Assembly (NCBI GenBank): GCA_951799425.1
Contig: OX637397.1
Coordinates: forward strand, 4,641,001 to 4,705,000
DNA from: Ilex aquifolium
Taxonomy: Eukaryota; Streptophyta; Magnoliopsida; Aquifoliales; Aquifoliaceae
Reading direction: 5' to 3'
Length of the DNA: 64,000 nucleotides
Shown here in pieces: positions 36,731 through 48,312 of this stretch. Within the stretch, counting starts at the first letter, position 1. Every line of letters starts with the position of its first letter. The notes below the pieces were generated by a model. The model was not told the origin of the DNA, did not search any database, and was given only the letters and a program-made list of their open reading frames with translations. The position numbers and the translations under genes are program-made.

Positions 36731-38152
36731 TTCACACATTGGAACATGATGGGAAGGACATAATGAATTATATCAACCACAGGGCAATCAACACTCTTAT
36801 GACACAGAAAGACATTAACAGCAACACACTTCTCCATTTGATGGTCACTTCAAGGCCTATATTTCATATTGCTTACAAACTACTGAAATAACCATGGTTA
36901 GAGCTTCGTAATGGTGCATTTTCCATCACATATCAGTCAGAAGTGTATATATATATATAGGCCAAGGCGGGTTTGCAACAAAACAAGGGGTTACAACATA
37001 ATATATAGCTGGGAACCCACTTATAAATCCTAGGCTTGAATGAGTAGATCAAAGGCCAGACTACACCAGGTTTGTGTGTTTACGAGTGCTTGTGTTTTTT
37101 TTTTTTTTATTGAACATCTTGCATCCGTATTTGTGTCTTCAAATCAATACCTTGCTTCAGCTGCATTATTCTAGCTTCAACGGCACAAAATCACAAAGCT
37201 CTTTAATTAGTTAATGCTATGCATTGCAAAGTCATATCATTTATTCATTCATTGCTTCATTGACACCCATCCAATCCTTTTCTTCCTTTGTTGTTTTAAA
37301 TTTTGTACCATGAATTCCATTACTAGATACTTTAACAGGAAAAAGTAAAAGTTAAATCCTCAAAATAATATTTCGACAAGCTTTTGTTAGTAAGAATGGT
37401 CGGGTTTGGAATTTCTATGTCACTTTCTATGGTCACCATCACCTTTGAAGAAATTTAGTAATTTCTATGTCGGTTTTGTACCTCTCCATTTGATGGTTGC
37501 TTCCAATCTGAAAGTGCCTCAACTCATATATCATGCTATGGTGAATAAGGCGGCCTTAAACAAGCAAAAAATTCACTCCCTTGGACATTGTAGCTGAAGA
37601 ATATGGTATTTTTGGGTAAGGATACTTGACGTTTTTCTCATGGTTAAGGAGTTACGATGACGATATATGCCATTCAAATAAAAAATAATAATAAATAAAA
37701 AAATAAAAAGAACAAGGGTAAATATACACTATTGTTTATTTTTGAAGTATGAGTTTAGTCTATTTGGCCCTATTGCTCAATTTCGTCCAAATATTACTAC
37801 TTTTTAAAAACTTTAAGGACTAAAATCACAAAATTAGAAGTTGAGGGACCAAAAGAAAAGTAATTGCATACTTCAAGGCTGCCAATATAATAATTTATCC
37901 AAATTATACAAAAAAGGGACAATTTAATCATGACTATTATTAATTGAGGGATTACCGTTTATTCTTTTGCTACAGATGCATAGGTATCCTCCGACCCACA
38001 ACATGGTGGTGCTTTGTCCCTCCAAATACATAAAATAATCACAAATCACAAGTGTTTTTTTCTTTTGGGGAACAGTGTTTCAAGACTTTTATGTTATCGA
38101 CAAGTTTGTCTTTGCCACTATGTTTCTGGTTACTGTTGCCATTGGAGCAAAG
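36731..38152 (+). pseudogene. Decayed ankyrin-PGG gene remnants
   Basis: Three islands follow gene 2. Bases 36731-36856 contain TLMTQKDINSNTLLHLM, an exon 2 piece. Bases 37486-37615 contain PLHLMVASNLKVPQLIYHAM, the end of exon 2, closed by a GTAAGG donor. Bases 38094-38152 contain FATMFLVTVAIGA, a piece of the PGG exon. Intron-2-like DNA lies between the last two. First exons and most of the PGG exon are missing. Two overlapping old copies are possible, because the two exon 2 pieces share the same TPLHLMA unit. Confidence 0.8.
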
Positions 38153-38639
38153 TGGAAAAAAAAATGATAATTTAAGGGGGTATAAGTGTAATTTATCCTT
38201 TAGATTATTTGATGAATTTGCATTGAAATTATTGACAATTTAATGAATCTTACCATTGTACTTATTTTTTTTTTAATAGTAAAGATAAAAGACAAGATCA
38301 CGTCTCATGAATGTAGACAAAATAATTTTGCCAAATCACGTCAATTTTAATGTTGCAAGTTGTGTTTTGATACCTAGCAAAAAATATGTACATTTTCTCG
38401 TTTTTTAGAACAGAGGGACTGATGCCACGTAGTCTATATTAAAAAAAAGCCACACTAAAAATCAAAAAAAAAAAGAAAAACATAACTACCCTTTCATGAA
38501 TCGTGAGGTAGATATAGAGGAATATTCAAATGGAACAAGACAGCCATAGTTCATTCTTATTGAAATGTCAAAATTCACCGCCAATTTTGACCGGAGAAGA
38601 CAGAGAGATAACCATGGTTCAACCATATTCTATATTGTC

Positions 38640-39140
38640 TGTTTGTGTTGGAGTGGATTAAAAATTCAATATAATGGTGGAGTAATGCAATTGAAAATTC
38701 AGAAAAAATATTAACAATGCTTAGGTTGAACAACCCAAATTAAAATACCCATTGTCGGTTTGCGTTGGAGTGACAATTATAATATTTAGACGGGTTTTTT
38801 TTATCGACTTAATTTATTGATTGAATTCATTATGATTTTTTAGATTGGTTGTAGATTTCATTAAACATCGAAATTTAGGGTTAACCCAATAATTTTAATA
38901 AAATTATAGCATTAAATTAATAAATTAAATCATATTTTTAGAATCTCTGATGCATGTTTGAATAGCGTGTGGGACCGGTGGCTGCTCAACAACCCAACCC
39001 ATGGATGTTCTCCTGAAAAGGACGGGTATGGTAGTGACTATTTAACTAATGAAGCTTATGACTTGGTCATTCATTCAAATCACTTTCAAGTGAAGAATCC
39101 ATAAGACTTTTATAATTCATTTAATGGATCGGAACACAGG
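38640..39140 (+). repeat. Orphan copy of the gene 4 upstream region
   Basis: Matches 54560-55220, directly upstream of gene 4. Shared phrases include GTCTGTTTGTGTTGGAGTGG, AATGCAATTGAAAATTCAG and GACTTGGTCATTCATTC. The match ends with no exon attached. Confidence 0.75.
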
Positions 39141-40100
39141 ACTATAATCCAATCCATAACATTAAAAACTTAGAAATTAAAAAAATACTCAAAAGTCAAC
39201 TCATATTTACTCTCCCTCTCTCTCTATAATAAAAAACAAAAATTAAAATTAAAATTTCTTTCTCGACAATATTAATACATCATTTTTTTGTCTCCCTCTC
39301 ACATAAAAAATTAAAAATAAATTAATTTTTTTAAAAAAATAATACTAAAAATTAAAATACTTTCATTTAATGTTTCTGCTTTAGGTCTCAAATTGACATG
39401 GGCCATCCTTAGATTACCTATATTACTGACAAAGCAGAACGCTCAGGACGTTAAGGATTTTGATGAGTTACTGGCCTAAGATTTTTTAATGCTCAAGTGA
39501 TTGCCTGTGACCATCTTGTAAAAGAGCAGAGGTGGGAAAGAGGCCTCTCAAACTGACAGTAATAAGGAATAATAGATGTATTAATTTGCAATTTTTCCAC
39601 TTTTACTTTAAGATTTTTTCAGAAGACTTAGATATATTTTAAGACTTTTTATAAGACTTTTTATAGACTTGTGAAAATAGGTTTGCATACACTTGACTTT
39701 GATTATTAGAGGTTGGGTACGATTAATTAGCATAACCCAAACCCATAGGAATAAAGGCAATTTATTCGTTCGGTTGCATGTGAAACTAAGCAATTAGAGA
39801 AATTCCATTACTTGCCGATTGAGTAATCCTTTACTTTTCGGCAATGGTTCATTCCAATCTTTTGTATCATCGCTCTTACATAGTGTTACGCCCATTGATA
39901 TTTAAATAAACGAGAGGTAAAGGTAGGTATGTCAGTCCACGTACTATCCCCAAAAAAAAAGTGGCAGAGTGCAAGGGCAGGGATAGAGTGCCAACTTGAT
40001 GTGTTTACCAAAGTGGTATGTGTACCAAATTCTATTTTCCAACGATGTGTCCCATCAACAACCATCTAACATTATTTGGACCACGTTATTTTTATGGTGA
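39141..40100. other. Gene-free DNA with another weak upstream-region copy
   Basis: About 39660-39910 resembles the gene 1 and gene 2 promoter region (CATTCCAATCTTTTGTATCATC, then ACATAGTGTTACGCCC). No exon follows. Confidence 0.45.
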
Positions 40101-40103
40101 TCA

Positions 40104-40995
40104 GAGTGCCAACTCTCTAGGAAAACAAGATTTAGTAAGAATAGTTGGTAAATGTAGCGAAGTTGATAAAACGACACAAATGGTACCGTAAGATCAGCTT
40201 TCCACTTTTTAGTTTGGACTAATTTTCATTGAGGTATGGTTATTATTCTATAAGAACCCTAAGGAAATTAAAGTTCTACGATCGTTTTTGGGCAAGGGAT
40301 AACCTATAGATTATATTAAAGTTGCTGACCCATTTAGTGGGAAAGGGTCACTTGGACCTCGAATGAGGTACCACTCTTATGTGAAGTTGGAAGTTTTTGT
40401 ATCTTTGTATTAATACCTTGTTAATTCAACAGTTTATCGTCGTAGCTTCAACAATACTAGATTACATAGCTCTTTAATTGATTGATGCTATAGTTGGCAA
40501 AGTGTTACCTTTACTTCAATTCATTCCTTGCTTCACTTACATACAATCCTTTTCTTCCCCTGTTGTGTTTGCTTTAACAAGAAAAAGTGAAAAGAGAATC
40601 ATCAAATACGTAAGCAATAAGAAATCCTTTACTTTCATTTCAAGTCATCCATTAATTTCAGTGTACTCAACCTAATTAGCAATGGATATTCCTATGATAA
40701 GAATAGGTACTTTGTGCCTATATAATGTTATGTATGTCTTGGTTGGTTTGCCTTGTCCATTCAATTCTTTTTTGTAACATCACTCCACGAGTCCCAACAG
40801 ATTGCTCCTTCATAGTAGTTGGACGGGCAAGAGTGCCAACTCTCTGGAGAAACAAGATTAGTAAGAATAGTTGGTAAATGTAGCGAAGTTGAAAAAACGA
40901 CACAAATGGTACCTAAGAACATCAACTTGCTATTTTTTAGTTTGGGCTAATTTTCATTGAGGTATGGTTATTATTCTACAAAAACCCTAATGATA
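40104..40995 (+). repeat. Orphan promoter segment between 165 bp direct repeats
   Basis: Bases 40104-40270 and 40830-40995 are direct repeats, sharing AGAGTGCCAACTCTCT and TTGGTAAATGTAGCGAAG. Between them, 40277-40394 is a dispersed LTR-like fragment and 40395-40830 matches the gene 3 upstream region (47836-48312). The match to gene 3 ends at GGGCAAGA, that is at the start codon. Confidence 0.75.
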
Positions 40996-41219
40996 TTGTA
41001 CTCACAGCAGCCAAAATTAGAGGAGGACACTGTACTTTTCGGATACGGGAAAATTTCATGGTCTGTCCTCAGCGAGTAGAGGCACGCTTATGTCGCTCAA
41101 GCTCGTGACTTTGAATAGAACCAATGACAAAGCCTGGGTGTATGAACTGGTCCCTCAACTCATACACCATTTAAATCAGGACTTGCATTTTGTCGAGGAC
41201 TCAAGAACCACACCAGATA

Positions 41220-41358
41220 TTTGAATGCGATTAGTCCAAGCAAGTGAGATCTTATCCTACCATGCAACTACGCATTTTTATACCTAGGGGACTTCGAATC
41301 CCTGGCCTTCTACAGAGAAGCCAGAGGCCCTAACCAACTGCCTACCTCAGTTGGTTAC
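41220..41358 (-). mobile_element. tRNA-derived SINE-like sequence
   Basis: On the minus strand, TAGGCAGTTGG (41344-41334) fits box A and AGGGATTCGAAGTCC (41303-41289) fits box B, about 31 bp apart. It is not foldable into a complete tRNA. No clear tail or target duplication was found. Confidence 0.5.
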
Positions 41359-41692
41359 TGTACTTACTAAACAGAGAAGTTGGCTGAGCATAGTATCAAA
41401 TGATTCTACAAAAGAGTAAAGGTTCACAAGAATCAAAGAAACTGATTGAAGCATCATATACTTAATAAGTGTCGAAATCTTAAGCAGCAATTTTAACGGT
41501 TGCTAGCTAGGGATGACAGTGGACTGGAAAAAAGTAGATATTCGTCCAAATTCGTCTCATTTGGACCAGAGATAGATCATACGTATTAGACGGTGGACAT
41601 ATACGAGAATACTCATATAAACCCGTGCGAGGATAAAAGCGGGGATAAACTGACACTTACCCTTACCCTGTCGCCGCCCCCACTAACTCGTA

Positions 41693-42106
41693 ACATATAT
41701 CTATATAATAAATCACATGGAAATTTGAATTTTATTTCCTACATATTTTCCCCCCAATTCCATCATATCACACATCCTATTATATGTTCAATTATTTAAT
41801 ATTTAATTAATTGGTAGTTTAACATAATTTTTATTTCAAATATTATATATATACGATAGGATACACATGTTAAAAAAAAAATTTCGAATTACGTATTTTG
41901 AGAAAATTTTGTCGATATTTTTAAGAAAAAAATTTTGTCGATATTTTCTCAAAATACGTATTTCGATAAAATTTTTGATAAAATATATGTTAAACTAAAT
42001 TGAACATGTGATAAAAATAAGTGACGTAATAATTTTGAAGGATAAAATATATAGAGGATAAAATTCAACTTGTCATATGTTTTTGATTATATAGATAAAA
42101 TCATAA
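41693..42106. repeat. Foldback element, about 410 bp
   Basis: The left arm begins TATCTATATAATAAATCACA near 41694. The right end is its diverged complement; read in reverse it begins TATCTATATAATCAAAAACA. The centre holds a strong hairpin: TACGTATTTTGAGAAAAT at about 41890-41907 matches the complement of about 41948-41965. The outer ends resemble the 5' end of the Helitron at 12328, so two inverted Helitron termini are another possibility. Confidence 0.65.
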
Positions 42107-42450
42107 ACTCCAATTCCATTCCCAATCTCCCATAAAGTTAATTTTAAAATTGAGTGGACCACTTCTTTTTCTTTTTTCTTGATGTTTTTGTGTTGTGTTT
42201 TGTATTATTGTTTTCAATTTTTATCAAAAATGAAAATAAAAGTATGTTTGGTAATTATTTTTGTTTTTTGTTTCTTGTTTCATCTTCGTTGTCTTGGAAA
42301 CGCGAAAAAAAAAAATGAGAACAAAAAAATTGTGTTATAAGAAACATGAGAAACACAAAACATGCGATTTTGGATTTAATGAGTTCTCAATTTCGAGTCT
42401 TGCTAACTACAAAATAACAGTACATGTGAGGAACTATATATAGGGGCGAA

Positions 42451-43822
42451 CTATAAATAGGGGCTCTTTTTTTTCATTTTCATCCTCACGTAGCAAAACA
42501 GCCCCCCCTCTTTCCTGAACTCTCTCTTCTCTCTCTCTGCAACTCTCTCTCTTCTCTCTCAGCAACAACTCTTTCTTATCTTTTCTCTCTCAGCAACTCA
42601 CAGATCGACGAAGAAGAAGAAGCTCCTCGCCTGATTCCTTAAGATCTCCTCTATCGAGCTCTCCCTCGCTGTGAAGGTAAGTGTAATCCCTTTACCTGTA
42701 TAGATATATGTATATATATACACAGATCTACATAGATCTGTACATCACAGCCCCTAATCATATTTTTTTTGTTTTTTTTGTATTTTTTTCACCACAATAT
42801 ACATAGATCTGTATATTTGTATGTCTTTATTTTGTGGTATGTGTGTGTTTTGGTTCTGTGAGTGAGCTGTAGTGATGCTGTCTTCCTAGTCTTTATGGAA
42901 CATGGTTGGAGGGGCTGATTCGCCCAAAAATCTTATAAGCTAATTAGATTTAGTCAAGCTAAGACCTGGTTAAAGAATGTGTCCTAGTATAGTTTACATA
43001 TTTGATTATTAAACATGCTGATTTGAATATAATTCTAAATAGCATGACTAATTTACTTCATATTGGTTATTAGAAACATGGCAGTTTCTTCAACAAACAA
43101 TAATTTATTGACCTGCTAGACAATGGTGGTCTAAAATGATTTTGGGTTGTTCATGCAGCCAGCCTGTGTGTGGACCCATTTTTTAAAAGAAATTATCTTA
43201 GAAATGAGAATTAGAATGTGTAGGAGACCTTTTCCTTGAGGAATTTTGTCTGATTGAATTTCACTCACTTATTCTTTTGGTAGAGTTTTTCTTTGCCATC
43301 TTTTTCATTTTTGTTTCATTTAGAAGGAGTAGTGAATAAATTTAAACCTACAATTCATCCTTTTGGTCACTCGCAGTCCCCTGATCCCGCATGTAAAAAA
43401 ACAATTCCCAGGATAAAACCCAGAAAACGAAGACACCCAAAAGACGAAGACACCCAGTCCTCTCTCTCTCTCTCTCTCCTGCTCGCTCTCTGTGAAACCC
43501 AGAAGACGAAGACCCAGATCTGTGCATATCTACACAGATCTGTGCGTGTGTGTGTGTGTGAGTGACAAGTCTGTGTGTGTGTGTGTTGTGTTGAGTCTGT
43601 GAGGAAGAGGCCTCGATTGGTGCGTTTTCTTCCCCCATGAATTCTGCTGGGCTGTAGTTGCTCGGTGATTGGGTACCTGAAGGGAAGTTTTTGTCACATT
43701 GTATTGTTTTGAAGGATTAAAGCCATAATTATGGCTTTTTAATTCTTGTTGAAATTCTTTGTTTCTTGAAAATTTGTGGATTCAATCAATAAAATTTCTT
43801 CTTCTTCTTAAAAAAAAAAAAA
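42451..43822 (+). other. TATA-to-poly(A) transcription-unit-like segment without an ORF
   Basis: A TATA box, CTATAAATAGG, is at 42451-42461. A CT-rich leader-like stretch follows and ends in GAAG/GTAAGT, a consensus donor at 42677. CT- and GT-rich exon-like DNA lies at about 43377-43640, with possible acceptors near 43320 and 43376. The segment ends with AATAAA at 43788-43793 and an A run at 43810-43822. I find no coding frame of note. It could be a non-coding RNA gene, a gene whose coding part was replaced, or a retroposed copy. Confidence 0.4.
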
Positions 43823-43823
43823 T

Positions 43824-44045
43824 TGTCATTTGGAATTGTTGAATTGCCATTTAGGATTGATTGAATTGCCATTTAGGATTGATTGAATTGCCATTTGGGA
43901 TTAAATTATCATTTGGAATTGATTGAATTGCCATTTGAGATTGATTGAATTGTCATTTAGGATTGATTGAATTGTTATTTAGGATTAAATTGCCATTTGG
44001 AATAGATTGAATTGTCATTTGGGATTGTTGAATTGCCATTTAGTC
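43824..44045. repeat. Minisatellite of ATTGCCATTTAGGATTGATTGA units
   Basis: About ten variants of this 22-bp-type unit run head to tail. Its right part is also the start of the first 720 bp repeat unit. Confidence 0.85.
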
Positions 44046-46816
44046 TCAATTTATTTTTTTGGCTAACAAGCTAATGAGTAGATTGAATGAGTTTGATGAT
44101 ATTTGATGGATTAATATGGCGTAATACTATTAAAAATGGTATCAAACATTGAAAAATAAATGATGTGTTGTATTGAAAATCATCGGATATGTATGAAAGT
44201 TGTTAGAGGCTCGAAAGCCAATGTGTGATTGGGTCACAAATGAGTTTTTTTTGTTAAGCAAGGGCCCCTGAAGTTTCATATTTAGTATAAAACTTGAAAT
44301 AGTTATTAAACATGTTTTTTGTTTTTATCCTCATAATTTGATAGACAAAAATGTCTCCCAAACATGTTTTTTGTTTCAATGTTTACCACAAAACAGAGAC
44401 AAAAATTATCTATGTTTTTAATTTTTTTGAAGATGCGAAAATAAAAACGTTACCAAACGACCCCAATGTTTTTCACCATCATCTCTCTCTTTTACCTATC
44501 TTTCTTCTTTCTTCTCTCTCGTTGATCAGGCGACTGCCCATCTCTCTCACCATGCTTCTCTCTCTTTTACCTCTCTCTCTGTCCGAAACCCCTACCACCT
44601 ACCCATTTCTCTCATCTTAAACTCCACTAAAGCAAAAAAAAAAAAAAGACATTTTTGAGATTGATTGAATTGTCATTTAGGATTGATTGAATTGTTATTT
44701 AGGATTAAATTGCCATTTGGAATAGATTGAATTGTCATTTGGGATTGTTGAATTGCCATTTAGTCTCAATTTATTTTTTTGGCTAACAAGCTAATGAGTA
44801 GATTGAATGAGTTTGATGATATTTGATGGATTAATATGGCGTAATACTATTAAAAATGGTATCAAACATTGAAAAATAAATGATGTGTTGTATTGAAAAT
44901 CATCGGATATGTATGAAAGTTGTTAGAGGCTCGAAAGCCAATGTGTGATTGGGTCACAAATGAGTTTTTTTTGTTAAGCAAGGGCCCCTGAAGTTTCATA
45001 TTTAGTATAAAACTTGAAATAGTTATTAAACATGTTTTTTGTTTTTATCCTCATAATTTGATAGACAAAAATGTCTCCCAAACATGTTTTTTGTTTCAAT
45101 GTTTACCACAAAACAGAGACAAAAATTATCTATGTTTTTAATTTTTTTGAAGATGCGAAAATAAAAACGTTACCAAACGACCCCAATGTTTTTCACCATC
45201 ATCTCTCTCTTTTACCTATCTTTCTTCTTTCTTCTCTCTCGTTGATCAGGCGACTGCCCATCTCTCTCACCATGCTTCTCTCTCTTTTACCTCTCTCTCT
45301 GTCCGAAACCCCTACCACCTACCCATTTCTCTCATCTTAAACTCCACTAAAGCAAAAAAAAAAAAAAGACATTTTTGAGATTGATTGAATTGTCATTTAG
45401 GATTGATTGAATTGTTATTTAGGATTAAATTGCCATTTGGAATAGATTGAATTGTCATTTGGGATTGTTGAATTGCCATTTAGTCTCAATTTATTTTTTT
45501 GGCTAACAAGCTAATGAGTAGATTGAATGAGTTTGATGATATTTGATGGATTAATATGGCGTAATACTATTAAAAATGGTATCAAACATTGAAAAATAAA
45601 TGATGTGTTGTATTGAAAATCATCGGATATGTATGAAAGTTGTTAGAGGCTCGAAAGCCAATGTGTGATTGGGTCACAAATGAGTTTTTTTTGTTAAGCA
45701 AGGGCCCCTGAAGTTTCATATTTAGTATAAAACTTGAAATAGTTATTAAACATGTTTTTTGTTTTTATCCTCATAATTTGATAGACAAAAATGTCTCCCA
45801 AACATGTTTTTTGTTTCAATGTTTACCACAAAACAGAGACAAAAATTATCTATGTTTTTAATTTTTTTGAAGATGCGAAAATAAAAACGTTACCAAACGA
45901 CCCCAATGTTTTTCACCATCATCTCTCTCTTTTACCTATCTTTCTTCTTTCTTCTCTCTCGTTGATCAGGCGACTGCCCATCTCTCTCACCATGCTTCTC
46001 TCTCTTTTACCTCTCTCTCTGTCCGAAACCCCTACCACCTACCCATTTCTCTCATCTTAAACTCCACTAAAGCAAAAAAAAAAAAAAGACATTTTTGAGA
46101 TTGATTGAATTGTCATTTAGGATTGATTGAATTGTTATTTAGGATTAAATTGCCATTTGGAATAGATTGAATTGTCATTTGGGATTGTTGAATTGCCATT
46201 TAGTCTCAATTTATTTTTTTGGCTAACAAGCTAATGAGTAGATTGAATGAGTTTGATGATATTTGATGGATTAATATGGCGTAATACTATTAAAAATGGT
46301 ATCAAACATTGAAAAATAAATGATGTGTTGTATTGAAAATCATCGGATATGTATGAAAGTTGTTAGAGGCTCGAAAGCCAATGTGTGATTGGGTCACAAA
46401 TGAGTTTTTTTTGTTAAGCAAGGGCCCCTGAAGTTTCATATTTAGTATAAAACTTGAAATAGTTATTAAACATGTTTTTTGTTTTTATCCTCATAATTTG
46501 ATAGACAAAAATGTCTCCCAAACATGTTTTTTGTTTCAATGTTTACCACAAAACAGAGACAAAAATTATCTATGTTTTTAATTTTTTTGAAGATGCGAAA
46601 ATAAAAACGTTACCAAACGACCCCAATGTTTTTCACCATCATCTCTCTCTTTTACCTATCTTTCTTCTTTCTTCTCTCTCGTTGATCAGGCGACTGCCCA
46701 TCTCTCTCACCATGCTTCTCTCTCTTTTACCTCTCTCTCTGTCCGAAACCCCTACCACCTACCCATTTCTCTCATCTTAAACTCCACTAAAGCAAAAAAA
46801 AAAAAAAGACATTTTT
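43934..46816 (+). repeat. Four tandem copies of a 720 bp unit, apparently identical
   Basis: The sequence repeats exactly every 720 bp: 43934-44653, 44654-45373, 45374-46093 and 46094-46813, then 3 more matching bases. I saw no difference between copies. Each unit holds minisatellite DNA, an AT-rich middle, a CT-rich stretch and an A run followed by GACATTTTT. Each has the same 89-codon open frame (first at 44351-44620), which has no recognisable domain and is probably incidental. Such identity means very recent amplification, gene conversion or an assembly artefact. Confidence 0.95.
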
Positions 46817-47591
46817 CAGTCATCCCCTAAACTAGATCTGCGAGACTAGATGTCTACCCCTCAACTTTGTCTCTCTTTGCGATTTCGGTGAGATTCACAT
46901 TTTTGGTGGTCGTCCGTTGTCTAATAAGGTAAGATCTATTACATTTGTGTTCTTTTTGATGGTTTTTGTTAGATCTGTGATCATTTTTGTTAGATTTGTG
47001 ATGGGTTTTGTTAGATCTAAGGGTCTGTATTGTGTTAGCTATTAGGATTTTTGTTTTGGATCTATTGTTTGTTAGATCTTTAGATGTTGCTTATTCTGAT
47101 TTTTTTTTTTTTTTTGGTTAGATTTGCAATTTTGTATGTGCTACATCTAATTTTCTGTGTTAGATATGCAATATTTTGAATTTTCTAATTTTATGCTACT
47201 TGAACATAGTCTTTGTTGAATTCTGATTATCGTGTTAGATATGATTTTTGCTGATTTTTGAATTTATTCTACTTTAATGTGGTTTTTACTCTTTGAAAAT
47301 TGTTAGATAGACTTTTTGCTTGAAAAGTGCTGGATAGACTTCTTGCCTGCTCACTATACCAAATGCTAGTCCTTATTGATGAGAAGAGTTATGTTATAAT
47401 TTTCAGTTGGTGACATGCAATTTTTTTTATTTTTTGGATTATTTACAATGTTAGATTATGTTGGGTTTGAGTTTGGGTTTGGGCCTGGGCGGGGTGAAGG
47501 CGGGGATTGGGATTACAAATTTACCTACGGAAGGTAATGAGGATGAAAACTATCGTATCAGTTTGTGTGGACTTGGCTTTGTGTATTCTTT
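46817..47591. other. Gene-free DNA after the 720 bp array
   Basis: Bases 46817-46930 look like a leader ending at AATAAG/GTAAGA, a possible donor. T-rich DNA with repeated GTTAGATCT words follows. No coding frame is seen. Confidence 0.35.
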
Positions 47592-47836
47592 GAGAACCTT
47601 TTTTTGAAAATCGATTTTTGAGGGTGACTTCCACCATAGGTTCGTAACATTTGTATCAGAGTCCCAAAACACGTTAAATATGGGATCGAACTTAGTATGG
47701 CCAGCAATTCTACAATCGTTTTTGGGCAAGGGATAACCTATTGATTATATTAAAGTTACTGACCCATTTCGTGGGAAATGGTCACTTGGACCTCAAATGA
47801 GGTACCACCCTTATGTGAAGTTGGAAGTTCTCCTTT
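47592..47836 (+). repeat. Dispersed repeat, copy 3 of 3 (probable LTR-element fragment)
   Basis: Matches 11227-11465 almost throughout. Here it is joined directly to the upstream region of gene 3. Confidence 0.6.
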
Positions 47837-48198
47837 TTGTATCTTTGTATTAATACCTTGCTAATTCAGCAATTTATCATTGTAGCTTCAACAATACTAG
47901 ATTACAGAGCTCTTTAATTAGTTGATGATATAGTTGGCAAAGTGTGACCTTTAATTCATTCCTTGCTTCACTTACATCCAATCCTTTTCTTCCCCTATTG
48001 TGTTCTATTTGCATCACAAATTCCCTTGATAGATGCTTTAACAAGAAAAAGTGAAAAGAGAATCATCAAATACGTACTATTTCAATACTTTCAATCTAAG
48101 CAATAAGAAATCCATTACATTCATTTCAAGTCACCCGTTAATTTCAGTGTACTCAACCTAATTAGCCATGGATATTCCTATGAATAGGTACTTTGTGC

Positions 48199-48208
48199 CT
48201 ATATAATG
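48199..48208 (+). promoter_or_regulatory. TATA-like box of ankyrin-PGG gene 3
   Basis: CTATATAATG lies 114 bp before the ATG at 48313, in the same context as the boxes of genes 1 and 2. Confidence 0.5.
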
Positions 48209-48312
48209 TTATGTATGTCTTGGGTGGTTTGCCTTGTCCTTTCAATTCTTTTTTGTAACATTACTCCATGTGTCCCAACAGATTGCTCCTTCATAGTAGT
48301 TGAACGGGCAAG

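Noticed and set aside
43824-44045. Regular about 22 bp repeats that could suggest a CRISPR array
   Set aside because: There are no unique spacers between units, the units drift, and the DNA is plant nuclear; it is a minisatellite.
44351-46780. Four identical 89-codon open frames at 720 bp spacing
   Set aside because: They are a by-product of the tandem repeat; the translation is a Leu/Ser-rich CT-tract product without any known domain.
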